Shown in pieces: positions 35,932-44,961 of a stretch of DNA of 50,197 bases. The position numbers and the translations under genes are program-made. This stretch comes from Enterobacter sp. Bisph1 (lineage in GTDB: Bacteria > Pseudomonadota > Gammaproteobacteria > Enterobacterales > Enterobacteriaceae). The stretch is taken from the NCBI RefSeq assembly GCF_000814905.1, contig NZ_JXAG01000015.1, positions 1 through 50,197 on the forward strand, in the 5' to 3' direction. Under the pieces are notes generated by a model, which was not told where the DNA came from, searched no databases, and saw only the letters and a program-made list of their open reading frames with translations. Position 1 is the first letter of the stretch. Each line of letters starts with the position of its first letter.

Positions 35932-37155
35932 ATGGATTTACTCTTTCGCAATGTACGTATTGATGATGCACAACCCTTAACGGATGTGGCGGTGGATAAC
36001 GGCAAAATCACCGCGATCGCTCCGAACATTCCCCTGCAGGCAAAGCAGGAGGTTCAGGGCGAAGGTAAAGTGCTGATTCCGGCTTTTGTCGAAGGTCATT
36101 TGCATTTGGAAAAAGCCAACGTTATGCAGCGTAAGGCGAATCGATCCGGCACGCTGCAAGAGGCTATTGCCGTTACCGCCGCGCTAAAACCGACCTTGAC
36201 GGGTGAAGATATACGCGAGCGCTCAACCGCTGTGTTACGCGCGCTGGTTCAGTCGGGCAGTACCCATGTACGCGCCCACGCCGAGTTCGATCCGGCACAA
36301 GGCTTTACCGGCTTTGATGTGGTGATGGAGCTGCGGGAATCGTTTCGCGAGATGATTGATATTCAGGTTGTGGCTTTTCCGCAGGAAGGGATCCTGAAGC
36401 TGCCGGGGATGAAAAAAATGATGGTTGAGGCCATGGAGCGCGGCGCTGATGTGGTGGGCGCTATTCCTTATAACGATAGCGCGGCGATTGAACATATTGA
36501 TTATGTCTTTAGCCTGGCGCAACAGTATGACAAGGATATCGATTTTCATCAGGACTTTGCCGACAACGCCGACGCGATGACCATTGAATATCTGGCGAAC
36601 AAGACGATTGCCGAAGGGTATCAGGGCCGAGTGTGTGTCGGGCATTTAACCAGCCTCGGCGCGGTGACAGCTGAAAAACAGCGCGAGATCGCCGCACTGC
36701 TATACCAGGCCGGAATTAGCGTGATGTGCCTACCGGCAACGGATTTACATCTGGGCGCCCGTAACGATACGCATAATGTGCGGCGAACGCTGACGCCGGT
36801 GCGCGTGTTACGTGACGCAGGCGTCAATGTCTGTCTGGCCACCAACAATATTCGTAACGCCTTTACCCCTTTTGGCTCCGGCGATCTGCTTAATATTGCC
36901 CAGCTTGCCCTGCCTGCCTGTCATTTGGGCGGCGCGGATGACCAGGCGACAGTGTTGTCGATGCTTACCACAAACCCGGCTAAAGCGCTGGGGCTTAAGC
37001 ATTACGGGCTGGCAGTGGGCAACGATGCCGATTTGCTGCTGCTCGATACGCGCGCCGTCAGCGACGTTATTCTCGATCTGCCCGCGCGTCTGATGGTGCT
37101 TAAGCGAGGAAACGTGGTGGCGACGTCGGCCTGTCAACGTTGGATTGCCTTTTGA
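35932..37155 (+). CDS. CodA/AtzC-like amidohydrolase with substituted active-site residues
   Basis: 407 aa amidohydrolase-superfamily protein, by alignment from memory closest to cytosine deaminase (CodA) and N-isopropylammelide amidohydrolase (AtzC). The metal-site HxH is present (H56, H58 in EGHLHLEK), as are H206 (DFHQDF) and H238 (CVGHLTSL). However, the position of the catalytic Glu of CodA (HCDE) is Phe209, and the metal-ligand Asp (GHDD in CodA) is Asn305 (ATNNIRNAF). It therefore belongs to a divergent subfamily, not simple CodA. It follows cynTS in the same direction with GAGGTTTG before the ATG. A link to cyanate, such as release of cyanate or carbamate from a substrate, is only suggested by position. 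Confidence 0.72.
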   Translation: MDLLFRNVRIDDAQPLTDVAVDNGKITAIAPNIPLQAKQEVQGEGKVLIPAFVEGHLHLEKANVMQRKANRSGTLQEAIAVTAALKPTLTGEDIRERSTAVLRALVQSGSTHVRAHAEFDPAQGFTGFDVVMELRESFREMIDIQVVAFPQEGILKLPGMKKMMVEAMERGADVVGAIPYNDSAAIEHIDYVFSLAQQYDKDIDFHQDFADNADAMTIEYLANKTIAEGYQGRVCVGHLTSLGAVTAEKQREIAALLYQAGISVMCLPATDLHLGARNDTHNVRRTLTPVRVLRDAGVNVCLATNNIRNAFTPFGSGDLLNIAQLALPACHLGGADDQATVLSMLTTNPAKALGLKHYGLAVGNDADLLLLDTRAVSDVILDLPARLMVLKRGNVVATSACQRWIAF

Positions 37156-37353
37156 TCGCCCGAGGTGCCTGCGTGTGCCCCAAATGCGCCCTTTTGCCGA
37201 TCTCCTCCACACGATCCCCTCCTTTGCCAAATGAAAAAAATGAATAAAAAATTGATCTACTCACAGCATTATGTGCTGTTGCAACAGCAGGATTGCCCCC
37301 CTCCGTTACACTGTTTCTTAACCAACTGTGCGCTTAAAGTTTTCAAATCATTT

Positions 37354-37381
37354 ACATACGTTTTAACATATTGGCGTATGT
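37354..37381. promoter_or_regulatory. Operator-like inverted repeat upstream of pqqU
   Basis: Perfect 7-bp arms ACATACG (37354-37360) and CGTATGT (37375-37381). The half-site centres are 21 bp apart, two turns of DNA, and the repeat ends 33 bp before the pqqU ATG. This spacing suits a dimeric regulator; none is assigned. Confidence 0.5.
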
Positions 37382-37414
37382 TCCATTTGGCTCGCTTTTT
37401 AATTTGGTTCCTTT

Positions 37415-39529
37415 ATGACTATCGCTTCCACCACCAAGGCCGCTTTGCCGGTGCTGTTACTTCCGGCGGCACTCTCCGCCTCCGTTTATGCGGCCGACAA
37501 TGAACAAACGATGATTGTCAGCGCCGCGCCGCAGACAGTTTCAGAACTCGATAGCCCCGCCGCCGTCAGCGTCGTGCAGGGTGAGGATATTCGCCAGGCT
37601 GCACCGCGGGTAAATCTCTCCGAGTCATTAAACAGCGTCCCCGGTTTACAGGTACAAAATCGGCAAAACTACGCCCAGGATCTGCAGTTGTCGATTCGCG
37701 GCTTTGGTTCGCGCTCCACCTACGGCGTGCGCGGCATTCGCCTGTATGTCGACGGTATTCCGGCGACCATGCCCGATGGTCAGGGACAAACATCGAATAT
37801 CGACTTAACCAGCGTTGAGAGCATTGATGTGCTGCGCGGTCCCTTTTCCGCCCTTTACGGCAATGCTTCCGGTGGGGTCATGAACGTCACGACACAGACC
37901 GGCCGTCAACCGGCAACCGTTGAAGCCAGCAGCTATTACGGCAGTTTTGGTAGCTGGCGCTACGGGCCGAAAGCCAGCGGTGCGATGGGCGACGGAAGCC
38001 ATGCGGGCGATGTCGACTACACCGCATCCAGCACCCGCTTTGTGACCCATGGCTATCGCGATCGCAGCGGCGCGCGTAAAAATCTCGCCAACGCCAAACT
38101 CGGCGTGCGTATCGATGAAGCCAGCAAGCTGAGCCTGATTTTTAACAGCGTCGATATCAAAGCCAACGATGCGGGCGGTTTAACCCGCTCTGAATGGCAG
38201 GATAATCCCCGTCAGTCGCCCCGCGCGGTGCAATACAATACACGCAAAACCATTAAGCAAACCCAGGCGGGCTTGCGCTATGAGCGCCAAATAAGCAGCC
38301 AGGATGATGTCAGCCTGATGATGTATGCCGGTGAGCGGGAAACCACACAGTATCAATCGATCCCGCGCGGCCCTCAGCTCAATCCCACCCATGCGGGCGG
38401 CGTGATTGATTTAGCGCGCCACTATCAGGGTATTGATAGCCGCTGGACGCACCGCGGTGAATTCGTCGTGCCGGTGACCTTTACCGGCGGGCTGAACTAC
38501 GAAAATATGAGTGAACAGCGCAAAGGCTACGAAAACTTTGTCATGGACGGCGCGACACCGCTTTATGGTGAAAAAGGCAATTTGCGCCGTAACGAACGCA
38601 ACCTGATGTGGAATCTCGATCCCTATCTGCAAACCGCCTGGCAACTGACGAACAAGCTGTCGCTGGATGCCGGTATTCGCTACAGCTCCGTCTGGTTTGA
38701 CTCTAACGATCATTACATCACGGCGAAAAACGGCGATGACAGCGGCGAAGCGAGCTATCACAAATGGCTGCCCGCCGCGTCGCTGAAATATGCGATCAAT
38801 GATGGCTGGAATGTCTATGCCGCCGCCGGTCGCGGCTTTGAAACACCCACCATTAATGAACTTTCCTACCGTGCGGATGGTAAAACCGGGCTTAACTTCG
38901 CGCTAAAACCTTCCACCAACGACACGCTGGAAATTGGCAGCAAAACGCGTATTGGCAACGGCCTGCTGACGGCGGCGCTGTTTCGTACCGATACGGATAA
39001 TGAGATCGTCACCGATACCAGCAGCGGCGGGCGTACCACCTATAAGAACGCCGGAAAAACCCGCCGTCAGGGCGCTGAACTCTCTCTCGATCAGCAGTTC
39101 GCCGGTAACTGGCGGGCGAAAGCAGCATGGACGTATCTCGATGCGACCTATCGCAGCGAGGTGTGTGGCGACAGTGACTGTAACGGCAAACGTATTCCGG
39201 GTATCGCGCGCAATATGGGCTTTGCCTCCCTTGGCTGGATCCCGGAACAGGGCTGGTACGCCGGTGCGGATGTGCGTTATCTGAGCGATATTATGGCCAA
39301 TGATGAAAACAGCGCCAAAGCCCCTTCCTATACCGTTACCGGTTTGAACACCGGATATAAATTCAGCTACGGTAGCTGGATGGTGGATCTGTTTGGCCGC
39401 GTCGATAATCTGTTCGATCGCAAATATGCCGGTTCCGTGATCGTCAATGAAGGCAACGGCCGCTACTACGAACCGGCTCCGGGACGTAACTACGGCGTGG
39501 GTTTATCGGTGGCGTGGCAGTTTGAGTAA
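37415..39529 (+). CDS. pqqU: TonB-dependent receptor PqqU (YncD)
   Basis: 704 aa outer-membrane beta-barrel protein. Signal peptide (about 1-26, ending SASVYA), TonB-box-like EQTMIVSA, plug domain with VNLSESLNSVPGLQVQNRQN and LRGPFSALYGNASGGVMNVT, then the barrel. Near-identical in layout to E. coli YncD, reported to take up pyrroloquinoline quinone (renamed PqqU) and to be a phage receptor. The start ATG at 37415 has only a weak ribosome site. In E. coli yncE lies next to yncD; it is absent here. A hairpin follows the stop at 39535. Confidence 0.93.
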   Translation: MTIASTTKAALPVLLLPAALSASVYAADNEQTMIVSAAPQTVSELDSPAAVSVVQGEDIRQAAPRVNLSESLNSVPGLQVQNRQNYAQDLQLSIRGFGSRSTYGVRGIRLYVDGIPATMPDGQGQTSNIDLTSVESIDVLRGPFSALYGNASGGVMNVTTQTGRQPATVEASSYYGSFGSWRYGPKASGAMGDGSHAGDVDYTASSTRFVTHGYRDRSGARKNLANAKLGVRIDEASKLSLIFNSVDIKANDAGGLTRSEWQDNPRQSPRAVQYNTRKTIKQTQAGLRYERQISSQDDVSLMMYAGERETTQYQSIPRGPQLNPTHAGGVIDLARHYQGIDSRWTHRGEFVVPVTFTGGLNYENMSEQRKGYENFVMDGATPLYGEKGNLRRNERNLMWNLDPYLQTAWQLTNKLSLDAGIRYSSVWFDSNDHYITAKNGDDSGEASYHKWLPAASLKYAINDGWNVYAAAGRGFETPTINELSYRADGKTGLNFALKPSTNDTLEIGSKTRIGNGLLTAALFRTDTDNEIVTDTSSGGRTTYKNAGKTRRQGAELSLDQQFAGNWRAKAAWTYLDATYRSEVCGDSDCNGKRIPGIARNMGFASLGWIPEQGWYAGADVRYLSDIMANDENSAKAPSYTVTGLNTGYKFSYGSWMVDLFGRVDNLFDRKYAGSVIVNEGNGRYYEPAPGRNYGVGLSVAWQFE

Positions 39530-39534
39530 AAAGA

Positions 39535-39556
39535 TAGCCCCTTGGGAAAGGGGCTA
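39535..39556 (-). terminator. Hairpin between pqqU and the AT-rich gene pair
   Basis: Nine-base arms TAGCCCCTT and AAGGGGCTA around a 4-nt loop. Reading on the minus strand, TCTTTTT follows, so it would terminate the pair at 39636-40759; it may also protect the pqqU 3' end. It matches the hairpin at 40965 almost exactly. Confidence 0.75.
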
Positions 39557-39635
39557 GCGATCGCTGATTTCATGGCCCGGCGACGGATGAGCGGCTTTTT
39601 ATCAGTCGCCAACGGCATCTGTGAATTCTAAAGAG

Positions 39636-40058
39636 TTAATCATCATATAACCGCCGATAAATCTGCACAAACACCGCTTTTTCTGAACGCAGATTACCGA
39701 TGCTAACGTCGTCATGGCTGGCAGCATGATTCCAGCACTCTGCGTCGACATCACAAGATGTTTGCGGTTGATAGCCCTCTGAGATTAAAAACCGTCTTAT
39801 CACCTCGGTATCCGTTACCCCATAAAACCTTAAGGTAAATACATTTGCTTCTGTACCGGTGACCCTGCCGAAGCTGAAAGAATAATCTTTTGATATTCTT
39901 GGGATTTTTTTAAAGAGATCGGGCGTGTAATAGTTATACTGACGCTTATCCTGTTCGGTATACCAGGCACTGCTCGCGAATTCCATCTTTATATAAGGCC
40001 AGGCAAGCGTTACAGCAATGGCAAAACTAGCCAGCACTATTGCTGATAGTTTTCTCAT
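39636..40058 (-). CDS. Small membrane-anchored or exported protein, unknown
   Basis: 140 aa. The N-terminal hydrophobic segment (KLSAIVLASFAIAVTLAWPYI) is a signal peptide or anchor, with the rest outside the inner membrane. Cys residues in TSCDVDAECWNHA could form a disulfide. No family recognised. Its start overlaps the stop of the upstream 234-aa gene (ATGA at 40055-40058), so the pair is coupled. Composition is AT-rich relative to the flanks. It may be an immunity-like or accessory partner of the upstream product; this is inferred only from the gene arrangement. Confidence 0.7.
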   Translation of the reverse strand: MRKLSAIVLASFAIAVTLAWPYIKMEFASSAWYTEQDKRQYNYYTPDLFKKIPRISKDYSFSFGRVTGTEANVFTLRFYGVTDTEVIRRFLISEGYQPQTSCDVDAECWNHAASHDDVSIGNLRSEKAVFVQIYRRLYDD

Positions 40059-40759
40059 AGCCCCATCCTGCCGCTGCGAGACCCCAGAATAATAAAGGTC
40101 TTGTCTTGCAATGGGATAGTCACCTTGTCTGACTTGAAATCATTATAGGGTATGACGGTACGCATAAAAGGTGGCAGCGTGCCTCGTAAAGGTCTGGCAT
40201 GAGGATTTTCTTTAGGGTCGGGAAACAGTAGAGGTTCAAATGTCTTGTTTTTCCACTGACCAATTTCTCCATAATAATCCCAGCGTTCCAGCGCTTCTTC
40301 TTTGCTGATTGGCAGCAGTTGTGGGAACGGGTTTTGTTGAGAAATAACACGGTAAAAGCCCAACAGATTGGAAACAAGATCCTCACCGCTAAAGCTGCTG
40401 TCAGTCACTATATTGTTTGGAAAAGCCCCCTGGAATGCCTCAAACTGATACGACATACTTATCATCATTGCCAATGCAATTTGTTCGCGCTCCCAGTAAG
40501 GTCTGCCACGGCGGATTTTCCAGCTCATCACTTTACCTGAACGCATCACACCAAAGGGGGCTGTCATTCCCTGCGTGTACCTGACATCGTAAGATTCCAT
40601 TTTCGATGCTTCCCCAAGCTCCATTTGGGACAAAAGTTTTTTGATGTCATTACCCTGTGCATGTCCTAAATCAATCCAACCCAGCAGTTCCGTATAAATT
40701 AGGCCGTATTTGGCTATGTATGCATCTTGTCCATCAATGATATCTGAACGTTTACTCAT
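40055..40759 (-). CDS. DUF4056-like protein, unknown function
   Basis: 234 aa soluble-looking protein without a signal peptide. It has segments that resemble the DUF4056 group as I remember it: YTELLGWIDLGHAQG (about 22-36) and SSFSGEDLVSNLLGFYRVIS (about 121-140). The family has no established activity known to me. The gene is AT-rich relative to its neighbours, overlaps the 140-aa gene by 4 bp (ATGA), and the pair stands between hairpins of near-identical sequence. AAGGA lies about 9 nt before the ATG. A toxin or effector role is possible but not shown. Confidence 0.6.
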   Translation of the reverse strand: MSKRSDIIDGQDAYIAKYGLIYTELLGWIDLGHAQGNDIKKLLSQMELGEASKMESYDVRYTQGMTAPFGVMRSGKVMSWKIRRGRPYWEREQIALAMMISMSYQFEAFQGAFPNNIVTDSSFSGEDLVSNLLGFYRVISQQNPFPQLLPISKEEALERWDYYGEIGQWKNKTFEPLLFPDPKENPHARPLRGTLPPFMRTVIPYNDFKSDKVTIPLQDKTFIILGSRSGRMGL

Positions 40760-40964
40760 CCTGAGTTTCCTTGTCTGATTTGAATAACTTAGGGTTTTAT
40801 TTTACGCGGGTAACGCCGGGCTATATTTTAAGCATGGCGAAGGCTGGCAACAACTTCATTAGTGCAGAACCGCCTAAGACCTCTCATACACCGTTAACAG
40901 ATTTGATGGCATGCCCGCTCAATTTTTTGGGGTTAAAGCGTCTACCGGTAGATTGGTGAAAAAA

Positions 40965-40984
40965 AGCCCCTTCTGAAAGGGGCT
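40965..40984. terminator. Bidirectional terminator beside the GNAT gene
   Basis: AGCCCCTT and AAGGGGCT (8-bp stem, 4-nt loop) are flanked by runs of A on the left and T on the right, so it can work on either strand. It serves the acetyltransferase gene on the minus strand, whose stop at 40990-40992 lies just before it. It is nearly the same sequence as the hairpin at 39535. Confidence 0.85.
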
Positions 40985-40989
40985 ATTTT

Positions 40990-41856
40990 TTATGCATGGG
41001 ACAATAACGGCAGCATCAGCTTATGATCGCGAAACACATTCTCTTTCGCCTGCCAGAGATAAAGCGTGTCGTCGTCGTCAATCATTGTGCAGGTACAGTC
41101 TGCGGTTTCGCTTGGGGTGAAGCCTAACAGCACGCGCTGCGTCTGCTGGTTGGCCAGGCCATTGACGATCTGCTGCAGCGTTGCGCCCGGTGCTGCGAAG
41201 ATGTCAAAGCACAACAGTGTGCCTCTGTTTTGCGTGGCAACGGCGATGGTCCGCAGTTTTTTGGAATAATAGACGCAAGCTTTTAAATACGACGCGCAGT
41301 AAAACATCAACAGACCGAAGTTGTTGTTCATTGGCAGCGCCGAAAAGGGATTCGATTTTTCATAAAAGCGCGCCAGCTGCTGCCGGTCGGCAGCATTATC
41401 CATATCCAGCCGCTGAAAATCGCTGGCTGCGGGCGTGGCCTGCAGGCTGTACTGATATTCCCTCGCCGCTTCGAAACCAAATTTCGGGTAAAAATCACTC
41501 GCTGAGGCGTTGGCATAGAGGTAAATCGCATCGGCATCCTGCTGCCATTCGGTGAGGATTTCCGTCAGCAGCGTTCGCGCCAGCCCACGATGACGGTAGC
41601 TTTCATCGGTCATCACCGTGCCTATCTGCAAATAACGCTTACTCTCTCCTCGCCAGCGCGTATCGATCACGTTGACGGAAGCATTCGCAATCACACTGTC
41701 GCCATCCACCAACACGTAAGGAATATAACGATCGGTCCAGTAACCCGCCTGATGCCAGGCGTGAAGGGACAAATCAAAGGTCTTTACCGCTAAATCAAGA
41801 AAGCTGTGGCGCAGACGACCATTATCTTTTATTTGCTTTACCAGAGGGTATTTCAT
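40990..41856 (-). CDS. GNAT-family acetyltransferase, unknown substrate
   Basis: 288 aa. The N-terminal half is a GNAT domain: IPYVLVDGDSVIANASVNVI, LQIGTVMTDESYRHRGLARTLLTEIL (acetyl-CoA loop RHRGLA) and ANASASDFYPKFGFEAARE. The C-terminal ~130 residues form an extra domain with no assigned role, so it belongs to the longer group of two-domain acetyltransferases. The start is at 41854-41856 (MKYPLVKQIK). It is a monocistronic gene flanked by terminators on both sides. Confidence 0.8.
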   Translation of the reverse strand: MKYPLVKQIKDNGRLRHSFLDLAVKTFDLSLHAWHQAGYWTDRYIPYVLVDGDSVIANASVNVIDTRWRGESKRYLQIGTVMTDESYRHRGLARTLLTEILTEWQQDADAIYLYANASASDFYPKFGFEAAREYQYSLQATPAASDFQRLDMDNAADRQQLARFYEKSNPFSALPMNNNFGLLMFYCASYLKACVYYSKKLRTIAVATQNRGTLLCFDIFAAPGATLQQIVNGLANQQTQRVLLGFTPSETADCTCTMIDDDDTLYLWQAKENVFRDHKLMLPLLSHA

Positions 41857-41877
41857 TCATGTCGTCTCCCATAAAAA

Positions 41878-41904
41878 AGCCCGGTTGCATCGTGCTTCCG
41901 GGCT
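41878..41904 (-). terminator. Terminator of the chemoreceptor gene
   Basis: AGCCCGG and CCGGGCT form a 7-bp stem, and on the minus strand a run of six T follows directly. It is 19 bp past the receptor stop. Confidence 0.88.
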
Positions 41905-41922
41905 GCATTGCGTCAGTCTCGC

Positions 41923-43860
41923 TTAAAAGGTGGTCCATCCCTCTTCGCTGCTCGCAGTTTCACGCGGCATAGTGGGCGTTTTTAGATCCGGCTTTGCGCC
42001 AGCTTTGCCCGCCTTCGCCGCCGGTTTGGCCGCATTTTTATCGAGACGGAAGGTGGCGACCAGTTCCTCTAATAAGCGCGCCTGCTCTTCCAGCGAACCC
42101 GCTGCTGATGAAGACTGGCTCACCAGCGAGGCGTTCTGCTGGGTGGTGCTGTCCAGTTCCCCTACCGCGCGAGCGATCTGCTCAATGCCGCGGCTCTGTT
42201 CTTCAGAAGCCGAGGAAATTTCGCCCATAATATCGTTGACGCGGGTAACGGACTGCACCACTTGATCCATAGTTTCACCGGCTTTTGCCACCAGTTGGCT
42301 ACCGGTATTGATGCGGGACACGGATTCGCTGATCAGTTGCTCAATATCTTTTGCCGCCTGCGAACTGCGCTGCGACAGGCTTCTGACTTCGCTTGCTACT
42401 ACCGCAAAGCCGCGGCCCTGCTCGCCCGCCCGCGCCGCTTCGACAGCGGCGTTGAGCGCGAGAATATTGGTCTGGAACGCGATGCTGTTAATCACCGCAG
42501 TGATATCGGCAATTTTGTTGGAGCTGTTGTGAATATCGCCCATGGTGTCGACGACTTCGCGCATCACCGTGCCGCCTTCACTGGCGGTTTTCGACGCCTG
42601 CGCCGCCAGACTGCTGGCATTGCGCGCGTTATCGGCGTTGTTTTTCACCGTCGCGGTCAGCTGTTCCATACTGGCGGCGGTTTCCACTACTGCCGATGCC
42701 TGCTGTTCGGTACGGGACGAAAGATCGGTGTTACCCTCGGCAATTTCCGTTGCCGCGCGCGACACCTGGGTAACGCTATTGCGCACTTCGGAAATCATGT
42801 CGCGCAGGGTGTCGTTCATACGTCCCATTGCGCCGGTTAACTGCCCCAACTCATCGGTGCTCTGGGCGCGAATATGTGAGCTCAGATCGCCGCTGGCTAT
42901 CAGCTCCGCCAGCGCCAGGTTACGATCGATAGGACGAGTAATCTGGCGGATAACCCACCAGGAGACAATCACGCCGAGCAGGATGGCAATCACCCCGATA
43001 ATGGCCGCAATGGTGCTGGAGGTGTACGCCAGTTCATCGTTGTGCGCTTTTACCAGCGAAATGATCTCTTTGAGGGATGCGCTGCTCTCATCCCCGCCGA
43101 CTTTCACTTTATCTTCTGCGGTTTTTAAAGCCTGGAAAGCGGTGAGGTAATCGAGGCTTAACGCGCGGTATTTCACCGTGTCATTCCACAGGGATTGCAG
43201 CGGCGCTTGCAGCTCGCCCGGTAGCCTGGTTATCAGGGCCTGAACGCTACTTTGCGTCGCGGCAAAACGGCTCTCAAGCGCCGCTTTAGCGTCGTTGCCT
43301 GGGCTATAACGAACAACCAGTGCGGCGTCACGTACCGCGCTGATGGCAAAAAGCTGCTCGTAAATTTGCGTGGCCAGCGCAGGATCGGCAACGGGTGTAC
43401 GCACAAGCGTGGTGTAGCGCGCAGAAAGATCCTGCGCCGCCAGTGTGTCGAGGGATTCACGCACGGCCTTAATATCGCCGCTGGCTTTTTGCATCTCGCC
43501 GATTGCACTCTGGAATTGATCCAGATGGCCAGCGACATCGCTGATAATCTGTTGTTCTTTGGTTGACCAGGAGAGGTTATTCGCGCTGGCGGTAAGTTCA
43601 GAAGCGTGACGAACGTAACCTGACATTACCTGGCCTGATTTATCATCACCATAGAAATATTTCAGGCGGTTAATTTTCGCCTGGAATACTTCGATATTGA
43701 TGTTGTACATCAGGTTGGTTTTTTCATACACGTCGCGTATCTCTTTGAAGCGCAATACGCTGAGAATGGTGGCGATAGCAACCAAGAAAAGGACTAAACC
43801 AAAACCTACCGACAGCTTTCGACTAATTTTAATATTGCTTAACCGCTGGTGAAATGACAT
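41923..43860 (-). CDS. Methyl-accepting chemotaxis protein with HBM-type sensor
   Basis: 645 aa chemoreceptor. The first transmembrane helix is about 17-40 ([18 protein letters not shown]); a long, mostly helical periplasmic part (about 41-280) fits a helical bimodular sensor; the second helix is [25 protein letters not shown] ([20 protein letters not shown]) and the cytoplasmic signalling domain follow, with the conserved hairpin tip [39 protein letters not shown]. The C-terminus EEGWTTF resembles the NWETF pentapeptide that binds CheR/CheB. A sigma-28-type promoter lies upstream. The ligand is unknown; HBM receptors often sense organic acids. Confidence 0.92.
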   Translation of the reverse strand: MSFHQRLSNIKISRKLSVGFGLVLFLVAIATILSVLRFKEIRDVYEKTNLMYNINIEVFQAKINRLKYFYGDDKSGQVMSGYVRHASELTASANNLSWSTKEQQIISDVAGHLDQFQSAIGEMQKASGDIKAVRESLDTLAAQDLSARYTTLVRTPVADPALATQIYEQLFAISAVRDAALVVRYSPGNDAKAALESRFAATQSSVQALITRLPGELQAPLQSLWNDTVKYRALSLDYLTAFQALKTAEDKVKVGGDESSASLKEIISLVKAHNDELAYTSSTIAAIIGVIAILLGVIVSWWVIRQITRPIDRNLALAELIASGDLSSHIRAQSTDELGQLTGAMGRMNDTLRDMISEVRNSVTQVSRAATEIAEGNTDLSSRTEQQASAVVETAASMEQLTATVKNNADNARNASSLAAQASKTASEGGTVMREVVDTMGDIHNSSNKIADITAVINSIAFQTNILALNAAVEAARAGEQGRGFAVVASEVRSLSQRSSQAAKDIEQLISESVSRINTGSQLVAKAGETMDQVVQSVTRVNDIMGEISSASEEQSRGIEQIARAVGELDSTTQQNASLVSQSSSAAGSLEEQARLLEELVATFRLDKNAAKPAAKAGKAGAKPDLKTPTMPRETASSEEGWTTF

Positions 43861-43913
43861 TCCGGGCTCCCTTGCTAAACACCGATGTTAGCGCCTGACT
43901 GCGCTAAAAAAGG

Positions 43914-43940
43914 TTATCGGCAAAAAAGCTCGTTAATTCA
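43914..43940 (-). promoter_or_regulatory. Sigma-28 (FliA) promoter of the chemoreceptor gene
   Basis: Minus strand GCCGATAA (43914-43921) is a perfect FliA -10 element. TGAA lies exactly 15 nt upstream (43937-43940), compared with TAAA in the consensus TAAA-N15-GCCGATAA. It lies 53 bp before the receptor start, so the receptor should be expressed with late flagellar genes. Confidence 0.78.
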
Positions 43941-44053
43941 GCGATCAACTGGTCTTATCAGTCAAAAGCGTGATATTGATGCGCCCCTTTCGCAAATTCT
44001 CGCCGGGGAGCATCAATATATTAACGACATTGACGATATCGCTGGGTAATTAC

Positions 44054-44710
44054 TTAGCGGTAAAATTGTTTGTGAACGATGTTTGCGCCCTCATCAATAG
44101 CACGCCATAGCGCACGCTCACTGGCAAAAGCGTCACCTTCTTCTAATGCGGACAGCAGATCGCCGTAATTTTCAACGCGCATTAAATCTTCGGAATTAGG
44201 ATAAAGATAGTTATAACAAGGGCCAATACGCACCCATAATTGTTCAATCAATGCGGTTAGCGTCGGCATGCCGGCATGGCTATAGACGCTAAAACGAAAC
44301 ACACGGTTGGCCTGCAGGCCCTGCTCGGTGTTACCGCTTTTCATCGCCTCATGAAAGTTGTTCGCCATAGCGCGCAATTCACGAATTTTCTCCTTTGTCA
44401 TATGCTGGCTGGCGGCGCGCACCGCCATGCCCTCAAGGGTTTTACGAATCTGATTGATTTCGTTATAGCGATCGAGACTCACTTCAGGAACCAGAAACGC
44501 CTGCGCCGGTGTTGCATGGAGCGCGCCTGCGGAGACCAATCGCAGCAGCGCTTCCCTCACCGGCGTAATGCTGGTACCTAACTGATCGGCTATTTCCTTT
44601 GTAATGAGCCGGGCGCCAGGTTTAAGGGCGCCAATAATAAGCGCACTTTTAAGACTCGCCTCAACTTGCATTGTCAGGCTGGTTCGTTGCGCTTTTTCCA
44701 AATCAAGCAT
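44054..44710 (-). CDS. mcbR: GntR/FadR-family regulator McbR
   Basis: 218 aa. N-terminal winged helix-turn-helix (ALKPGARLITKEIADQLGTS, ITPVREALLRLVSAGAL) followed by an FCD-type helical ligand domain. It is moderately similar to E. coli McbR (YncC), a regulator linked to colanic acid, biofilm and mcbA expression. It is more divergent than the neighbouring orthologues, so its regulon may differ. The place between curA and the accessory genes matches the E. coli position of mcbR. The start at 44708-44710 (MLDLEKAQRTSL) aligns. Confidence 0.8.
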   Translation of the reverse strand: MLDLEKAQRTSLTMQVEASLKSALIIGALKPGARLITKEIADQLGTSITPVREALLRLVSAGALHATPAQAFLVPEVSLDRYNEINQIRKTLEGMAVRAASQHMTKEKIRELRAMANNFHEAMKSGNTEQGLQANRVFRFSVYSHAGMPTLTALIEQLWVRIGPCYNYLYPNSEDLMRVENYGDLLSALEEGDAFASERALWRAIDEGANIVHKQFYR

Positions 44711-44910
44711 GTTTGTATCCCGTATAATTTCTTATGTTTTCTCAGCCTGGTAGCGTGTCCGTGTTTAATGCTTATGAATATATTATGTAAACATGCCTGG
44801 TATTGGATGGTCGCGTAAAGTTAAAGCAAATCGTATTTATTATGCACAACTACCAGGAACCGCCTTCACAAGGTAATCAGTTCCTTATGCTTATCTAATT
44901 AAAGACGTTT

Positions 44911-44952
44911 TTCAGAATTTTGCACTATTTCTGAAGGCGGTTTTTTACCGCC
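44911..44952. repeat. Two adjacent inverted repeats between curA and mcbR
   Basis: TTCAGAA and TTCTGAA (44911-44917 and 44929-44935) are followed directly by GGCGG and CCGCC (44936-44940 and 44948-44952). They lie in the 251-bp gap between the curA stop and the mcbR start. Transcription of curA runs through on the minus strand; no U-run follows there, so termination is uncertain. Confidence 0.45.
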
Positions 44953-44961
44953 ATCATTCTT

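Noticed and set aside
40771..40959. 62-aa plus-strand ORF between the AT-rich pair and the GNAT gene
   Set aside because: No ribosome site, family or partner. It may be decayed sequence of the inserted segment.
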